The notes beneath the pieces were generated by a model. That model was not told the DNA's origin. It saw nothing but the letters and a program-made list of their open reading frames with translations, and did no database searches. Shown here piece by piece: positions 26,476 through 35,722 of a stretch of DNA of 64,000 bases. The stretch covers positions 280,641 to 344,640 of the forward strand of contig NZ_FNGY01000005.1 in assembly GCF_900103665.1 (NCBI RefSeq), written 5' to 3'. Position numbers and translations under genes: made by a program. Numbering within the stretch: the stretch's first letter is position 1; every line of letters begins with the position of its first letter. The stretch is from Pedobacter steynii. GTDB taxonomy: Bacteria > Bacteroidota > Bacteroidia > Sphingobacteriales > Sphingobacteriaceae.

Positions 26476-28065
26476 TTAATTCTTTGGCGTTCCGTCGTCG
26501 TTCTTGTCTACTTTAGGGCGGGTGGCACGATTGGCCAGTTCCCAAGCAGTATAGTAAACCAATCTTGCTCTTTTAGCAAGCATAGGGAAATCTATTTTGC
26601 TGACTTCATCTCCGGGTTGATGATAATCTTCATGAACACCGTTGAAATAGAAAATTACAGGAATCCCGTGTTTAGCAAAGTTATAATGGTCAGAGCGGTA
26701 GTAGAAGCGGTTTGGATCTGTTCTGTTATTATATCTCTCATCAAGATTGATATTTACGTAATCCTTATTTGCTTTTTTACCGATTTTGTCCAGCTCCGAG
26801 CTCAGCATATCTGAACCGATGATGTAGACAAAGTTATTGTCGGATGCATGGTCTTTATCGCCTCTGCCAATCATGTCGATATTCAGGTTGGTGATGGTGT
26901 TTTCCAATGGGAATACCGGATTCTCTGAGTACCATTCTGAGCCCAGTAGCCCTTTTTCTTCACCGGTAACGGTCATAAAGAGGATGCTTCTTTTAGGACC
27001 TTTACCGGCTTTTTTTGCTTTAGAAAATGCTTCAGCCATCAGGAGTACTCCTGTTGTTCCTGAACCATCATCATCAGCTCCGTTATTGATTTTATCGGGT
27101 CCTTTCGCTTCCGGCGTGATTCCGATATGGTCATAATGTCCGGTAACCACTAAAATTTCATGTTTAAGTTTAGGGTCAGCACCTTCCAGGAATCCCAATA
27201 CGTTTTCTGCTCTTACTTTAGTTTCCTGTTTTTTCGCATTTACAGATACGGGAATCGTAATTTCCTGTGATGCGGGTTTGCCACTTTCTGCAATTTTCTT
27301 TTTCAGGTCAGCGATATTTGTTTTTGCAGCAGCAAGAATCTGATTGGCCAGTGTGGTCCCGATCATGATCGTTGGAAGTCCTGCCGGAGCTTTCCTTTTT
27401 TCCATCTCTTCTTTGGATTTCATCACCAATTGTGAAGAAAGAAGATAGGCTTTCAGATTTTCAGGCATGACGTCAATGGTTGGGTCGATGACCAATACTG
27501 CTGCCGCTTTTTTTTCTGTTAAATATTTGATTTTTGCAGTGGCTGCGTTTCTTGAATTTGAGGCTGCAGTTCCGCTTGGATCTCCGGATTTGAAAAGCAT
27601 CACCACTTTTCCGGTAACGTCTATGCCTTCAAAGTCATTGTACCCTTCTTTGGTCAGGCCATAACCAACAAATAAAATGCTGTTGGCATTAAAGGCATAA
27701 CCTTCTCCTGAAACAGCTTGTGGAACGATATAAAAATCTTTCAGGGCTTCTGCCGGCTGTCCGTTGACCGTTAAGATCTGGGAAAGCGAGGTCGTAACCA
27801 TATCGACCGGCTGAAAATAATCTCCGTTTACCGGCCCTTTCAGACCCAGACTTTTGAAGTAGTTTTTAATGTAATCAGCGGCCATCCATCCGCCTTTTGT
27901 CCCCGTTTCCCGACCTTCGTAGGCATCGGAAGCAAGTACAGACAGGTGTTTGTAGGCATTGTCTTTAGTGATGGTTTTACTGAACCTGACAGCATCCTTA
28001 TTTTGTGCGGAAGCAGAACAGGCCATTGTAAGCACAAAACTGGCATACAAGAAATGTTTTTTCAT
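26476..28065 (-). CDS. M28 family zinc aminopeptidase, secreted
   Basis: A 529-residue protein with a signal peptide (MKKHFLYASFVLTMACSASAQ). An inserted PA-like domain lies at about 120-280, before the M28 core. Metal and catalytic residues are visible in order: GHYDHIG (His near residue 310), NGADDDGSG (bridging Asp), GEEKGLLGS (catalytic Glu pair), NIDMIGRGD (Asp) and HEDYHQPGD near the end (His). These dinuclear-zinc enzymes release N-terminal residues from peptides. The protein probably acts in the periplasm or outside. It is followed by a bidirectional terminator and preceded by rpiB with 47 bases between them. Confidence 0.9.
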   Translation of the reverse strand: MKKHFLYASFVLTMACSASAQNKDAVRFSKTITKDNAYKHLSVLASDAYEGRETGTKGGWMAADYIKNYFKSLGLKGPVNGDYFQPVDMVTTSLSQILTVNGQPAEALKDFYIVPQAVSGEGYAFNANSILFVGYGLTKEGYNDFEGIDVTGKVVMLFKSGDPSGTAASNSRNAATAKIKYLTEKKAAAVLVIDPTIDVMPENLKAYLLSSQLVMKSKEEMEKRKAPAGLPTIMIGTTLANQILAAAKTNIADLKKKIAESGKPASQEITIPVSVNAKKQETKVRAENVLGFLEGADPKLKHEILVVTGHYDHIGITPEAKGPDKINNGADDDGSGTTGVLLMAEAFSKAKKAGKGPKRSILFMTVTGEEKGLLGSEWYSENPVFPLENTITNLNIDMIGRGDKDHASDNNFVYIIGSDMLSSELDKIGKKANKDYVNINLDERYNNRTDPNRFYYRSDHYNFAKHGIPVIFYFNGVHEDYHQPGDEVSKIDFPMLAKRARLVYYTAWELANRATRPKVDKNDDGTPKN

Positions 28066-28112
28066 GAGTTAATAATTTGGTTAGCGGTTGGTTTGGTTGA
28101 TACGTCTGGAAA

Positions 28113-28553
28113 TTAGCAGGAAATTTTGTCCACTCTGCCTTCATGCCTTCCACCTTCGAAAGGGGTATTTAAGAAAGTTGTAGTCATTTCTTTTGCCAGG
28201 TCTTCAGAAACAAATCTTGCCGGTATACATAAAACATTAGCATTGTTGTGCATTCTTGCCAGGGCAGCGATTTCATTCAGCCAGCAAATGGCTGCACGGA
28301 TATGCTGATGCTTGTTTGCGGTGATTGCGACACCATTTGCACTTCCACAAACCAGGATACCAAAGTCGTATTCCTTGCTTTCTACAGCCGATGCCACAGG
28401 GTGAGCAAAATCAGGATAATCGACAGACTGAGTGGAATATGTTCCAAAGTCTTTGACCTCATAATCAGTTAGAAAGGATTTTAACAATTCCTTGTATTCG
28501 AAACCAGCATGGTCTGCGCCAATTGCAATTTTAACTTTTGTTTCTGTTGACAT
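28113..28553 (-). CDS. rpiB: ribose 5-phosphate isomerase B
   Basis: A 146-residue protein with the RpiB signature: IAIGADHAGFEYKE at the N-terminus, the YPDFAH segment and the phosphate/active-site loop CGSANGVAITANK with its catalytic Cys. It interconverts ribose 5-phosphate and ribulose 5-phosphate in the pentose phosphate pathway. Some RpiB homologues act on allose 6-phosphate or galactose 6-phosphate; the sequence alone does not exclude this, but the length and the motif fit plain RpiB. It lies between tatC (45 bases upstream) and the M28 peptidase, so a tatC-rpiB transcript is possible. Confidence 0.93.
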   Translation of the reverse strand: MSTETKVKIAIGADHAGFEYKELLKSFLTDYEVKDFGTYSTQSVDYPDFAHPVASAVESKEYDFGILVCGSANGVAITANKHQHIRAAICWLNEIAALARMHNNANVLCIPARFVSEDLAKEMTTTFLNTPFEGGRHEGRVDKISC

Positions 28554-28598
28554 CTTTAAAAATATATAGAATAATAATAAACCTGTGTAACCTTCCTG

Positions 28599-29489
28599 TT
28601 AGTCTTTTCTTACTTTGGCTACGCCATAAAGTTCTTTGTTTTTCTTGCGTTCGATGTTTGCTGAGATGTAAATACTCAATTCATAAAGCAGGAATAAAGG
28701 AAGGGCAACAATCAGCATCGTATAAGGATCGGCAGTAGGAGTCACGATTGCCGCAACGATCAGGATCAATATTGTAGAATATCTTCTGCTGGCACGCATA
28801 AATGCGGGCGTCATGATGCCTAACTTTGATAAGATATAGATGATTACCGGAAGCTGGAAGATGACACCTGAGCCCAGGGTTAAGGTCATCACAGAAGACA
28901 GGTAAGAATCTATCGTAAAGGTATTCTGAATCTCCGGACTCACCGTGAAGTTGGTCAGGAAGTTGATCGACAGCGGACAGATCATGTAATATCCGAAAAG
29001 GATCCCCAGGAAGAAAAGAAAGGATGCGAAGGCGACGAAGCCGCTGGCCGACTTTCTTTCATTTTCATGAAGAGCTGGTTTAACAAATAACCAGAGTTCA
29101 AACAACAGGTAGGGGATGCCTAAGATAATCCCTACCATCACACAGGAATTCAATTGGAGGGTAAATTGCCCGGCCATTTCTGTGTTGATGATTTTTGCGT
29201 CAATTTTGGTGATACAGAAGTCGGAACCTATGGACGGAAACTTTTCTACAAGTTTACACATCATTCTGTAGGTCCAGAAGTTGGGGTTCTTGGGCCCCAT
29301 AATAATGGTGTTGAAGATAAAGTCAGTATAATAGAACGCTCCTGCAGTTAGCACAAGGACCACGGCTAAGGCGCGTAACAGATGTTTTCTGAGGACATCA
29401 ATGTGGTCAAAGAAAGACATTTCTGCCTCTAAAGTTTTTCCTTTTTCTTTTATAGCACCAATAAGGTCCCTTTTCTTAGTATCACTCAT
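28599..29489 (-). CDS. tatC: Sec-independent protein translocase TatC
   Basis: A 296-residue six-helix membrane protein. The N-terminal MSFFDHIDVLRKHLLRAL is the cytosolic Tat-signal contact region, and the TPTADPYTMLIVALPLFLLYE stretch near the C-terminus (quoted in part: TPTADPYTM) is a TatC signature. It is longer than E. coli TatC (258) because of an extended N-terminus and first periplasmic loop (PKNPNFWTYRMM). TatC binds the RR signal and assembles with TatA. Its partners at 827-1445 are on the opposite strand far away, so the system is split. A terminator separates it from accC. Confidence 0.93.
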   Translation of the reverse strand: MSDTKKRDLIGAIKEKGKTLEAEMSFFDHIDVLRKHLLRALAVVLVLTAGAFYYTDFIFNTIIMGPKNPNFWTYRMMCKLVEKFPSIGSDFCITKIDAKIINTEMAGQFTLQLNSCVMVGIILGIPYLLFELWLFVKPALHENERKSASGFVAFASFLFFLGILFGYYMICPLSINFLTNFTVSPEIQNTFTIDSYLSSVMTLTLGSGVIFQLPVIIYILSKLGIMTPAFMRASRRYSTILILIVAAIVTPTADPYTMLIVALPLFLLYELSIYISANIERKKNKELYGVAKVRKD

Positions 29490-29509
29490 GTACGTTATTT
29501 GTAAAACAA

Positions 29510-29542
29510 AAATACCATTCTATTGTATTCAGAATGGTATTT
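29510..29542 (-). terminator. terminator downstream of accC
   Basis: Perfect 12-bp stem (29510-29521 with 29531-29542) and a 9-base loop. In the minus direction it is followed by TTTTGTTTT, closing the lipid-synthesis block before tatC. Confidence 0.8.
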
Positions 29543-29569
29543 ACGTTTTAAATCTACTAAATAGTTTTT

Positions 29570-30910
29570 CTATTCTGAAAATTCGAAGGTTTCCATAAAC
29601 TTCGTGGTAAAATTACCAGCTCTAAAGTTAGGATCTTTCATCAGTTTTAAGTGGAAAGGTATCGTAGTTTTTACACCTTCAATCACAAATTCGCTTAAAG
29701 CACGCTCCATTGTACTGATGGCTTCTTCCCGTGTTTGAGCCACACAGATCAGTTTAGCAATCATTGAATCGTAGTTTGAAGGGATTTGATAACCTGCGTA
29801 TACATGTGTATCTACCCTTACCCCATGACCACCCGGAGAGTGGAAGTTGGTAATTTTTCCAGGAGAAGGTCTGAAGTTGTTAAAGGGATCTTCAGCATTG
29901 ATCCTGCATTCGATGGCATGCATATCCGGTAAATAATTTTTTCCGGAGATCGGAACGCCTGAAGCTACTTTAATTTGTTCCTTGATCAGGTCATAATTGA
30001 TTACCTCTTCTGTAACCGGGTGCTCGACCTGGATACGGGTATTCATTTCCATGAAATAGAAGTTGCGGTGTTTATCCACTAGGAATTCGATGGTTCCGGC
30101 ACCTTCATATTGTACCGCAAGGGCACCTTTGATGGCTGCGTCACCCATTCTCTCGCGAAGTTCTGGTGTCATGAAAGGAGATGGTGCTTCTTCTACCAGC
30201 TTTTGATGGCGGCGTTGAATAGAGCAGTCACGTTCTGACAAGTGACAGGCTTTACCATACTGATCTCCGATAATCTGGATTTCAATGTGGCGTGGATCTT
30301 CGATATATTTTTCTAAGTAAAGACCATCATTTCCAAAGGCTGCACCCGACTCTTGTCTGGCGCTGTCCCATGCATTTTCAAAGTCTTCATCTTTCCAGAC
30401 TACGCGCATTCCACGGCCACCACCACCGGCAGTAGCTTTCAGGATGACAGGATAGCCCATTTCATTGGCGATTTTAATACCCTCTTTGAAATTATCAAGT
30501 AAGCCTTCCGAACCTGGAATGGTTGGAACACCTGCTTTTTTCATCGTTTCTTTTGCGGAAGCTTTATCACCCATAGAGTTGATTTGCTCCGGAGTCGCTC
30601 CGATAAATTTAATTCCATAATCACGGCAAACGGAAGAAAACTTAGCGTTTTCAGATAGGAAACCGTAACCTGGGTGTATGGCATCTGCATTGGTTAATTC
30701 AGCAGCTGAGATGATATTTGGGATGCTCAGGTAAGAATCCTTACTTGGCGGAGGTCCTATACAAACGGCTTCATCGGCAAAGCGTACGTGTAAACTCTCT
30801 CTGTCTGCAGTAGAGTAAACCGCAACGGTTTTGATGCCCATTTCTTTACAGGTGCGGATGATGCGTAATGCAATCTCGCCCCTGTTGGCAATTAGTATCT
30901 TTTTAAACAT
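29570..30910 (-). CDS. accC: acetyl-CoA carboxylase, biotin carboxylase subunit
   Basis: A 446-residue biotin carboxylase. It starts MFKKILIANRGEIALRI, carries the ATP-grasp glycine loop GGGGRGMR, the substrate-binding segment EMNTRIQVEHPVTE and the C-terminal domain with RPSPGKI. It carboxylates the biotin on AccB with ATP and bicarbonate, the first half of malonyl-CoA formation. accB is 65 bases upstream on the same strand and fabH and plsX follow further upstream, which gives a fatty-acid initiation block. The carboxyltransferase genes accA and accD are not in the window. Full-length. Confidence 0.95.
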   Translation of the reverse strand: MFKKILIANRGEIALRIIRTCKEMGIKTVAVYSTADRESLHVRFADEAVCIGPPPSKDSYLSIPNIISAAELTNADAIHPGYGFLSENAKFSSVCRDYGIKFIGATPEQINSMGDKASAKETMKKAGVPTIPGSEGLLDNFKEGIKIANEMGYPVILKATAGGGGRGMRVVWKDEDFENAWDSARQESGAAFGNDGLYLEKYIEDPRHIEIQIIGDQYGKACHLSERDCSIQRRHQKLVEEAPSPFMTPELRERMGDAAIKGALAVQYEGAGTIEFLVDKHRNFYFMEMNTRIQVEHPVTEEVINYDLIKEQIKVASGVPISGKNYLPDMHAIECRINAEDPFNNFRPSPGKITNFHSPGGHGVRVDTHVYAGYQIPSNYDSMIAKLICVAQTREEAISTMERALSEFVIEGVKTTIPFHLKLMKDPNFRAGNFTTKFMETFEFSE

Positions 30911-30975
30911 ATATGTCTATTAAGTAACAATCTGTTGATCTTTGGCCTTGACAGGTTAAGATTCAACAAGACGAA

Positions 30976-31452
30976 TTACATAGGTTCAACTAAAAATAAC
31001 GGTTGGTCATATTCTACTGGAGAAGCATTTTCTACAAGAACTTTTACGATTCTTCCGGAAACTTCACTTTCGATTTCATTGAACAATTTCATGGCTTCAA
31101 TGATACAGATCACTTTGCCTACCGCGATTTCATCACCTACATTGGCGAAAGAAGGCTTGTCAGGGCTTGATGAACGGTAGAATGTTCCGATCATTGGTGA
31201 TTTTATAGTGATGTATTTAGAATCGTCTTCAGCAGCAACGCTTGCTTTTGTTTCTGTTGGTGCTACCGGTTGTGGTGCTGCCGCAGCCGGAACTACTGCC
31301 GGAGCAATCTGAGCTGGAACAGTTGCGTGAACAACAGTTGGAGCCTGATTGGTTTTGATAGTAATTTTGAAGTCTTCCTGCTCAATAGCGACTTCATTTA
31401 CGCCCGAACGAGAAACAAATTTAATAAGTTCCTGAATTTGTTTGATATCCAT
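30976..31452 (-). CDS. accB: acetyl-CoA carboxylase, biotin carboxyl carrier protein
   Basis: A 158-residue BCCP. The N-terminal helix (MDIKQIQELIKFVS) is followed by an Ala/Pro-rich flexible linker (about 37-72) and the C-terminal biotinyl domain with the modification site Lys122 in IIEAMKLFNE. It carries carboxybiotin between AccC and the carboxyltransferase. In many Bacteroidota efp lies between fabH and accB; here the 73-base gap to fabH has no gene. It is co-oriented with accC. Confidence 0.95.
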   Translation of the reverse strand: MDIKQIQELIKFVSRSGVNEVAIEQEDFKITIKTNQAPTVVHATVPAQIAPAVVPAAAAPQPVAPTETKASVAAEDDSKYITIKSPMIGTFYRSSSPDKPSFANVGDEIAVGKVICIIEAMKLFNEIESEVSGRIVKVLVENASPVEYDQPLFLVEPM

Positions 31453-31525
31453 TTTTTGGTGTTATTTAGAGAAAACAGTATGTCTTAACAATTACCTAAG
31501 TTAAGATTAATTATTTTAATAAAAT

Positions 31526-32521
31526 TTAATAAGCCCATTTTAAGTACACGGAGCCCCAGGTAAAACCGCCTCCAAATGCTGCGAGGATAATGTTATCGCC
31601 TTTTTTTAACTGGCTTTCCCATTCCCATAAGCAAAGAGGTATTGTCCCATTTGTGGTATTTCCGTAACGTTGAATGTTGATCATTACCTTTTCTGTGCCA
31701 AGGCCCATTCTGGATGCAGTCGCATCAATGATCCTTTTATTGGCCTGATGAGGAACCAACCAGGTGACATCATCGGAGGTCAGGTTATTTCTTTCCATGA
31801 TCTCAGCAGCGACATCTGCCATATTGGTAACGGCAAATTTGAATACCGCCTGACCTTCCTGATGCACTACGTGCTCATTGTTGTCTACGGTTTCATGGCT
31901 TGCAGGTCTGGCAGAACCTCCTGCTTTCTGATGTAAGAATTGACGGCCGGCACCATCACTTTTCAGGATGGAATCCTGGATGCCCATTCCTTCTTCATTA
32001 GGTTCTAAAAGAACAGCACCACAACCATCACCAAAAATGATGCAGGTGGTACGGTCATTATAATTGATGATAGACGACATTTTATCGCCACCAACAACCA
32101 ATACTTTTTTGTGTTTACCCGATTCGATGAACTGTGCTCCTGTAGAAAGTCCGTAGATGAACCCTGAACATGCTGCCTGCAGATCATATCCCCAGGCATT
32201 TTTGGCGCCAATCTTATCCGCTAAGATATTTGCTGATGCAGGAAACGGCATATCAGGTGTAGTGGTACAGAAAATGATCAATTCGATCTCTTCGGCAGAA
32301 ATTCCACGTTTTTTAAGCAATCCGTTCACGGCTTCAACAGCCATGTGTGAAGTACCTAATCCTTCACCTTTCAATATTCTCCGCTCCTTGATACCGGTTC
32401 TGGAAGTAATCCATTCATCCGTAGTGTCTACAATAGATTCAAGCTCTTTATTAGTCAGTACGTAATCTGGTACGTAACCATTAACAGCCGTAATCGCAGC
32501 GTGAATTTTATTCATTTTCAA
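31526..32521 (-). CDS. fabH: 3-oxoacyl-[acyl-carrier-protein] synthase III
   Basis: A 331-residue thiolase-fold enzyme with the FabH triad: Cys118 in QAACSGFIYG, His in VPHQANKRI and Asn in YGNTTNGTIP. It condenses acetyl-CoA (or a branched acyl-CoA, typical of Bacteroidota iso-fatty acids) with malonyl-ACP to start chain synthesis. ATG 32515 (MNKIHAAI) is an alternative start two codons in. It lies 6 bases after plsX, so the two are almost certainly translated from one message. Intact. Confidence 0.95.
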   Translation of the reverse strand: MKMNKIHAAITAVNGYVPDYVLTNKELESIVDTTDEWITSRTGIKERRILKGEGLGTSHMAVEAVNGLLKKRGISAEEIELIIFCTTTPDMPFPASANILADKIGAKNAWGYDLQAACSGFIYGLSTGAQFIESGKHKKVLVVGGDKMSSIINYNDRTTCIIFGDGCGAVLLEPNEEGMGIQDSILKSDGAGRQFLHQKAGGSARPASHETVDNNEHVVHQEGQAVFKFAVTNMADVAAEIMERNNLTSDDVTWLVPHQANKRIIDATASRMGLGTEKVMINIQRYGNTTNGTIPLCLWEWESQLKKGDNIILAAFGGGFTWGSVYLKWAY

Positions 32522-32527
32522 TGTTCC

Positions 32528-33466
32528 TTATTTAAATGCAGCTTGAATTTTGCCTACCAAGCCAGTAGTAATCATGTCTCTGGATTGCAGGATCATGTTT
32601 TTGACAGCCGTCGGACTTGAAATGCCATGACCTATGACCACAGGGGCATTGACACCTAAAACCGGGCTTCCGCCATAGTTTTCATAATTAAAGCGGTCAA
32701 AGAACTCGTCTTTTAATCCTCTTTTCAGGGTCAGTACGTAAAATGATTCTGCCAGTTTAAGCATTACATTTCCTGTAAATCCATCGCATACAATGACGTC
32801 GGCTTTATCGTTGAATAAGTCCCTTCCTTCCACATTTCCCACGAAGTTAAAGAGATTGGTATCCTTCATTAAAGGGAAGGTCGCGAGGCTGAGCATATCG
32901 CCTTTCTCGTCTTCTTCACCAATATTCATCAGGGCCACTTTAGGATTGACAATTTGCATGACATATTCCGCATACAAACTTCCCAATACACCAAACTGAA
33001 GCAAGGTATCCGGCTTGCAATCGGCATTTGCGCCAACGTCAAGCATCAGGCCTACGCCACCGCTAAGTTTAGGAAGAAAGGTTGTGAGACATGGTCTGAT
33101 GATTCCGGGAATAGTTTTTACGCTAAATACGGCACCAACAAGCATTGCACCAGAGTTACCGGCACTAGCAAAGGAATCGAGTTTACCTTCTTTAAGTAAG
33201 GAAAAGCCGATAGCAATACTGGAATTTGGCTTTTGAACAATAGCCTTAGTGGGATGTTCGCCCATACCAATCACTTCTTCGGTATGAACATATTCAAAGT
33301 GATCCGGATTGAATCCGTTTTCAGTGAGAAGGGGCTTAATCTGCTGCGTATCTCCAATCAGCACTATGTGCTCTCCGGGAGATAACAATTGATGGGCAGC
33401 TATTGCTCCTAAAACGTTCGCTTTAGGAGCATAGTCTCCGCCCATTATATCGAGACCTATTTTCAT
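32528..33466 (-). CDS. plsX: phosphate acyltransferase PlsX
   Basis: A 312-residue protein beginning MKIGLDIMGGDYAPKANV, the PlsX signature, with FASAGNSGAMLVGAVF and VCDGFTGNVMLK further on. It makes acyl-phosphate from acyl-ACP for PlsY in glycerophospholipid synthesis. It is located between rpmF (about 100 bases upstream) and fabH (6 bases downstream). The rpmF-plsX-fabH order is widely conserved in bacteria and couples ribosome and membrane synthesis. Normal length. Confidence 0.95.
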   Translation of the reverse strand: MKIGLDIMGGDYAPKANVLGAIAAHQLLSPGEHIVLIGDTQQIKPLLTENGFNPDHFEYVHTEEVIGMGEHPTKAIVQKPNSSIAIGFSLLKEGKLDSFASAGNSGAMLVGAVFSVKTIPGIIRPCLTTFLPKLSGGVGLMLDVGANADCKPDTLLQFGVLGSLYAEYVMQIVNPKVALMNIGEEDEKGDMLSLATFPLMKDTNLFNFVGNVEGRDLFNDKADVIVCDGFTGNVMLKLAESFYVLTLKRGLKDEFFDRFNYENYGGSPVLGVNAPVVIGHGISSPTAVKNMILQSRDMITTGLVGKIQAAFK

Positions 33467-33567
33467 AGTAAAAAATCAGTTTGTGTTAGAAGGCACAATT
33501 GCCTTTGTTTCCAGTCGCTAAAGGTAAACTTAAACCGACTTAAAACACAAACTATTTTTCAAGAAAA

Positions 33568-33759
33568 TTAACCTATTGAAGTGTTTTCAATAACCAATTT
33601 ACCGTTGTAGTATAGGTTACCATCAACGTTATATGCATGGTGAGGTACGTGAATTGCACCAGTGGTTTGACAAGTAGCCAAAGAAGGAGCTACTGCTTTA
33701 TAGTGAGTTCTTCTTTTATCTCTTCTACTTTTAGAAATCTTGCGTTTTGGATGTGCCAT
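33568..33759 (-). CDS. rpmF: 50S ribosomal protein L32, zinc-ribbon-less form
   Basis: A 63-residue L32 starting MAHPKRKISKSRRDKRRTHY. The usual four-Cys zinc ribbon is reduced: only Cys30 in ATCQTTG remains, the second pair is replaced by the YNVDGNLYYNGK segment. This matches the zinc-independent (C-minus) L32 type known from several phyla. The gene sits 18 bases after the DUF177 gene, its conserved partner, and upstream of plsX. Basic N-terminal tail and length are normal. Confidence 0.95.
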   Translation of the reverse strand: MAHPKRKISKSRRDKRRTHYKAVAPSLATCQTTGAIHVPHHAYNVDGNLYYNGKLVIENTSIG

Positions 33760-33777
33760 TGCTGATTTGTTTAATTA

Positions 33778-34335
33778 TTATTTTAATTTTTTTAATGCTG
33801 CCCAACGCGGGTCATCATCGTTGTTTTCTTCTTCTTCCTGTGTTCCGGCCGATAAACGTTCCAGTCTCTCGATCATTTCCTGATCGCATTTCTGACCATC
33901 GCCATCCTGCTCACAGATTTTAATATAAGGTACTGAAACATTGATGAGTTCGTAAATCGGAAGGGCTACATCGAGCTCACTTTCTTTTTTACTCAGGACA
34001 ATGATTTCTAAATCATCACTTTCCAGTTCATCTTCGGCAAACTTTACGATCTGCCTTTCCTGTACTTCTATTGGTGCATTAAATTCTGATAAACATTTAT
34101 CACAATCCAATACGATTGTTCCTTTGATGTGGAACTGCAAAATTAACATTGTTTCCTGTTTATCCAGTTCAATGTCAACTTTTAAATTCCCCTTTTTTAC
34201 TAAAGAGTATTCAAAGGCGTCAAAAAAGCTGTTATCAACGTCAAAGTCAAACTGATGCTTGCCAATTTTTAAGCCGGTAAAGGGGATTGAAAATTGTTTT
34301 AGTGGTTTCAATTGTAACAAAATTTTAGCCCGCAA
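33778..34335 (-). CDS. DUF177 (YceD-like) protein
   Basis: A 185-residue protein with the DUF177 pattern: a beta-rich N-terminal half, the LDCDKCLSEFNAPIEV motif with a CxxC pair (about 92-95) and an acidic C-terminus containing CEQDGDGQKCD. It is encoded directly before rpmF, the standard neighbour. Plant and bacterial members have been linked to 23S rRNA maturation, but the precise role is open. The C-terminus (ENNDDDPRWAALKKLK) matches the family end DPRWAALKKL. Probably the first gene of the DUF177-rpmF-plsX-fabH-accB-accC transcript, unless pdxA 40 bases upstream is included. Confidence 0.9.
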   Translation of the reverse strand: MRAKILLQLKPLKQFSIPFTGLKIGKHQFDFDVDNSFFDAFEYSLVKKGNLKVDIELDKQETMLILQFHIKGTIVLDCDKCLSEFNAPIEVQERQIVKFAEDELESDDLEIIVLSKKESELDVALPIYELINVSVPYIKICEQDGDGQKCDQEMIERLERLSAGTQEEEENNDDDPRWAALKKLK

Positions 34336-34375
34336 ATGTAGGAATTATTTTATAGAATTAAAATGTTTTTTAATT

Positions 34376-35455
34376 CTAATTTGCATCATCTTTTGTATCT
34401 GCTGCAGTTTCTATAATTTTTCCGCCACTTCTGAGCTGGTTTTTCAATAATTCTTCCTGTTCTCTTCTGTTCCTCACGATGTGAGTTGCTGCAAATAAGG
34501 CTTCTATAAACGAAGTCGGATCTGCGACATTCTTTCCGGCAATGTCGTATCCTGTGCCATGATCTGGCGAGGTACGGACAATTTTCAGGCCTGCAGAGTA
34601 GTTCACTCCGGTGCCAAAAGCAATGGTTTTAAAAGGGATTAAACCCTGGTCATGGTACATCGCCAGAACCGCATCAAATTGTTTGTACCCGCCTTTCCCA
34701 AAAAATCCGTCAGCAGGGTAGGGCCCAAAGCAAATTACGCCTTTATCGAAAGCTTGCTGGATGGCCGGCATAATTATTTCTGCCTCTTCTTTGCCCAATA
34801 GTCCGTTGTCACCGGCATGTGGATTCAATCCAAGCACGGCAATTTTTGGTTTTTCAACCCAGAAATCTTTTTTTAAACTTTCGTTCATCAGCACGAGTTT
34901 CTTCACGATGGCCTCTGTGGTGATGCTTTTGGATACGTCAGTGATCGGAATGTGGCCTGTAACCACACCTACCCTGATGTCTTCGCTCAAAAGAAACATC
35001 AGCACATCATTACTTCCACTGCGTTCCATCAGGTATTCTGTATGTCCCGGGAATTTAAAGGTTTCTGACTGGATGTTATGTTTGTTGATTGGTGCGGTAA
35101 CCAACGCATCAATATCGCCTTTGATTAAGTCTTCTGTTGCTTTCTCCAAAGAAATTAAGGCATATTTTCCGCCAATTTCATTGGCAACGCCAAGGTCGAT
35201 CTTTACATCTTCCTCCCAGCAGTTGATGATATTTGCTTTTTTAGGATTGGCAAGTTGCGCTTCGGTAATTACATTGAAGTTGAAATCACTCAGGCCTAAA
35301 GCTTTGCGGTGGTATGAAGCAACCTTGGTATGTCCGTAAACAATGGGTGTGCAGTAATCAAGAATCTTACTTTCAGCTAAAGTTTTAAGGATGACCTCTA
35401 AACCAATACCATTGACATCACCTATGCTTATTCCAATTTTTATTTTATTGCTCAT
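34376..35455 (-). CDS. pdxA: 4-hydroxythreonine-4-phosphate dehydrogenase
   Basis: A 359-residue PdxA. Motifs include GISIGDVNGIGLEV at the N-terminus, the GHTEYL metal-site His, NPHAGDNG, and the AMYHDQGLIPFK segment with the third His, followed by TSPDHGTGYDIAG. It oxidises 4-phosphohydroxy-L-threonine in pyridoxal phosphate synthesis (DXP-dependent route); pdxJ is not in the window. It is divergent from rsmA across 267 bases. The C-terminal tail (ETAADTKDDAN) is polar and slightly longer than in E. coli (329 residues). PdxA2-type decarboxylation paralogues exist, but the motif set fits PdxA. Confidence 0.93.
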   Translation of the reverse strand: MSNKIKIGISIGDVNGIGLEVILKTLAESKILDYCTPIVYGHTKVASYHRKALGLSDFNFNVITEAQLANPKKANIINCWEEDVKIDLGVANEIGGKYALISLEKATEDLIKGDIDALVTAPINKHNIQSETFKFPGHTEYLMERSGSNDVLMFLLSEDIRVGVVTGHIPITDVSKSITTEAIVKKLVLMNESLKKDFWVEKPKIAVLGLNPHAGDNGLLGKEEAEIIMPAIQQAFDKGVICFGPYPADGFFGKGGYKQFDAVLAMYHDQGLIPFKTIAFGTGVNYSAGLKIVRTSPDHGTGYDIAGKNVADPTSFIEALFAATHIVRNRREQEELLKNQLRSGGKIIETAADTKDDAN

Positions 35456-35722
35456 GCTTCATGAAAAATTTAGCGCAAATTACAGAATTCATTTTAAAAT
35501 GGCCGGATTTACTGTTGATCCTATTGTTTTTCTATTTGTGTGGTCCTGAAAAGCCTTATATCCTGCTTCTCCCTGACGCTCAACAGTTCATGTAGGGATC
35601 TTATTACATTTGTCATTAAAAATGAAAAGTCCCTTTTAAAAGCCTTTAAGGAGCTTTCGGCCGAATGTTAGTCCAATACTCGCAAAACTTTGCTTATTTT
35701 GCAGCTTTTAGGAGGAGTATAT

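Noticed and set aside
31453..31525. efp between fabH and accB
   Set aside because: This neighbour is common in Bacteroidota, but the gap is only 73 bases and has no gene.
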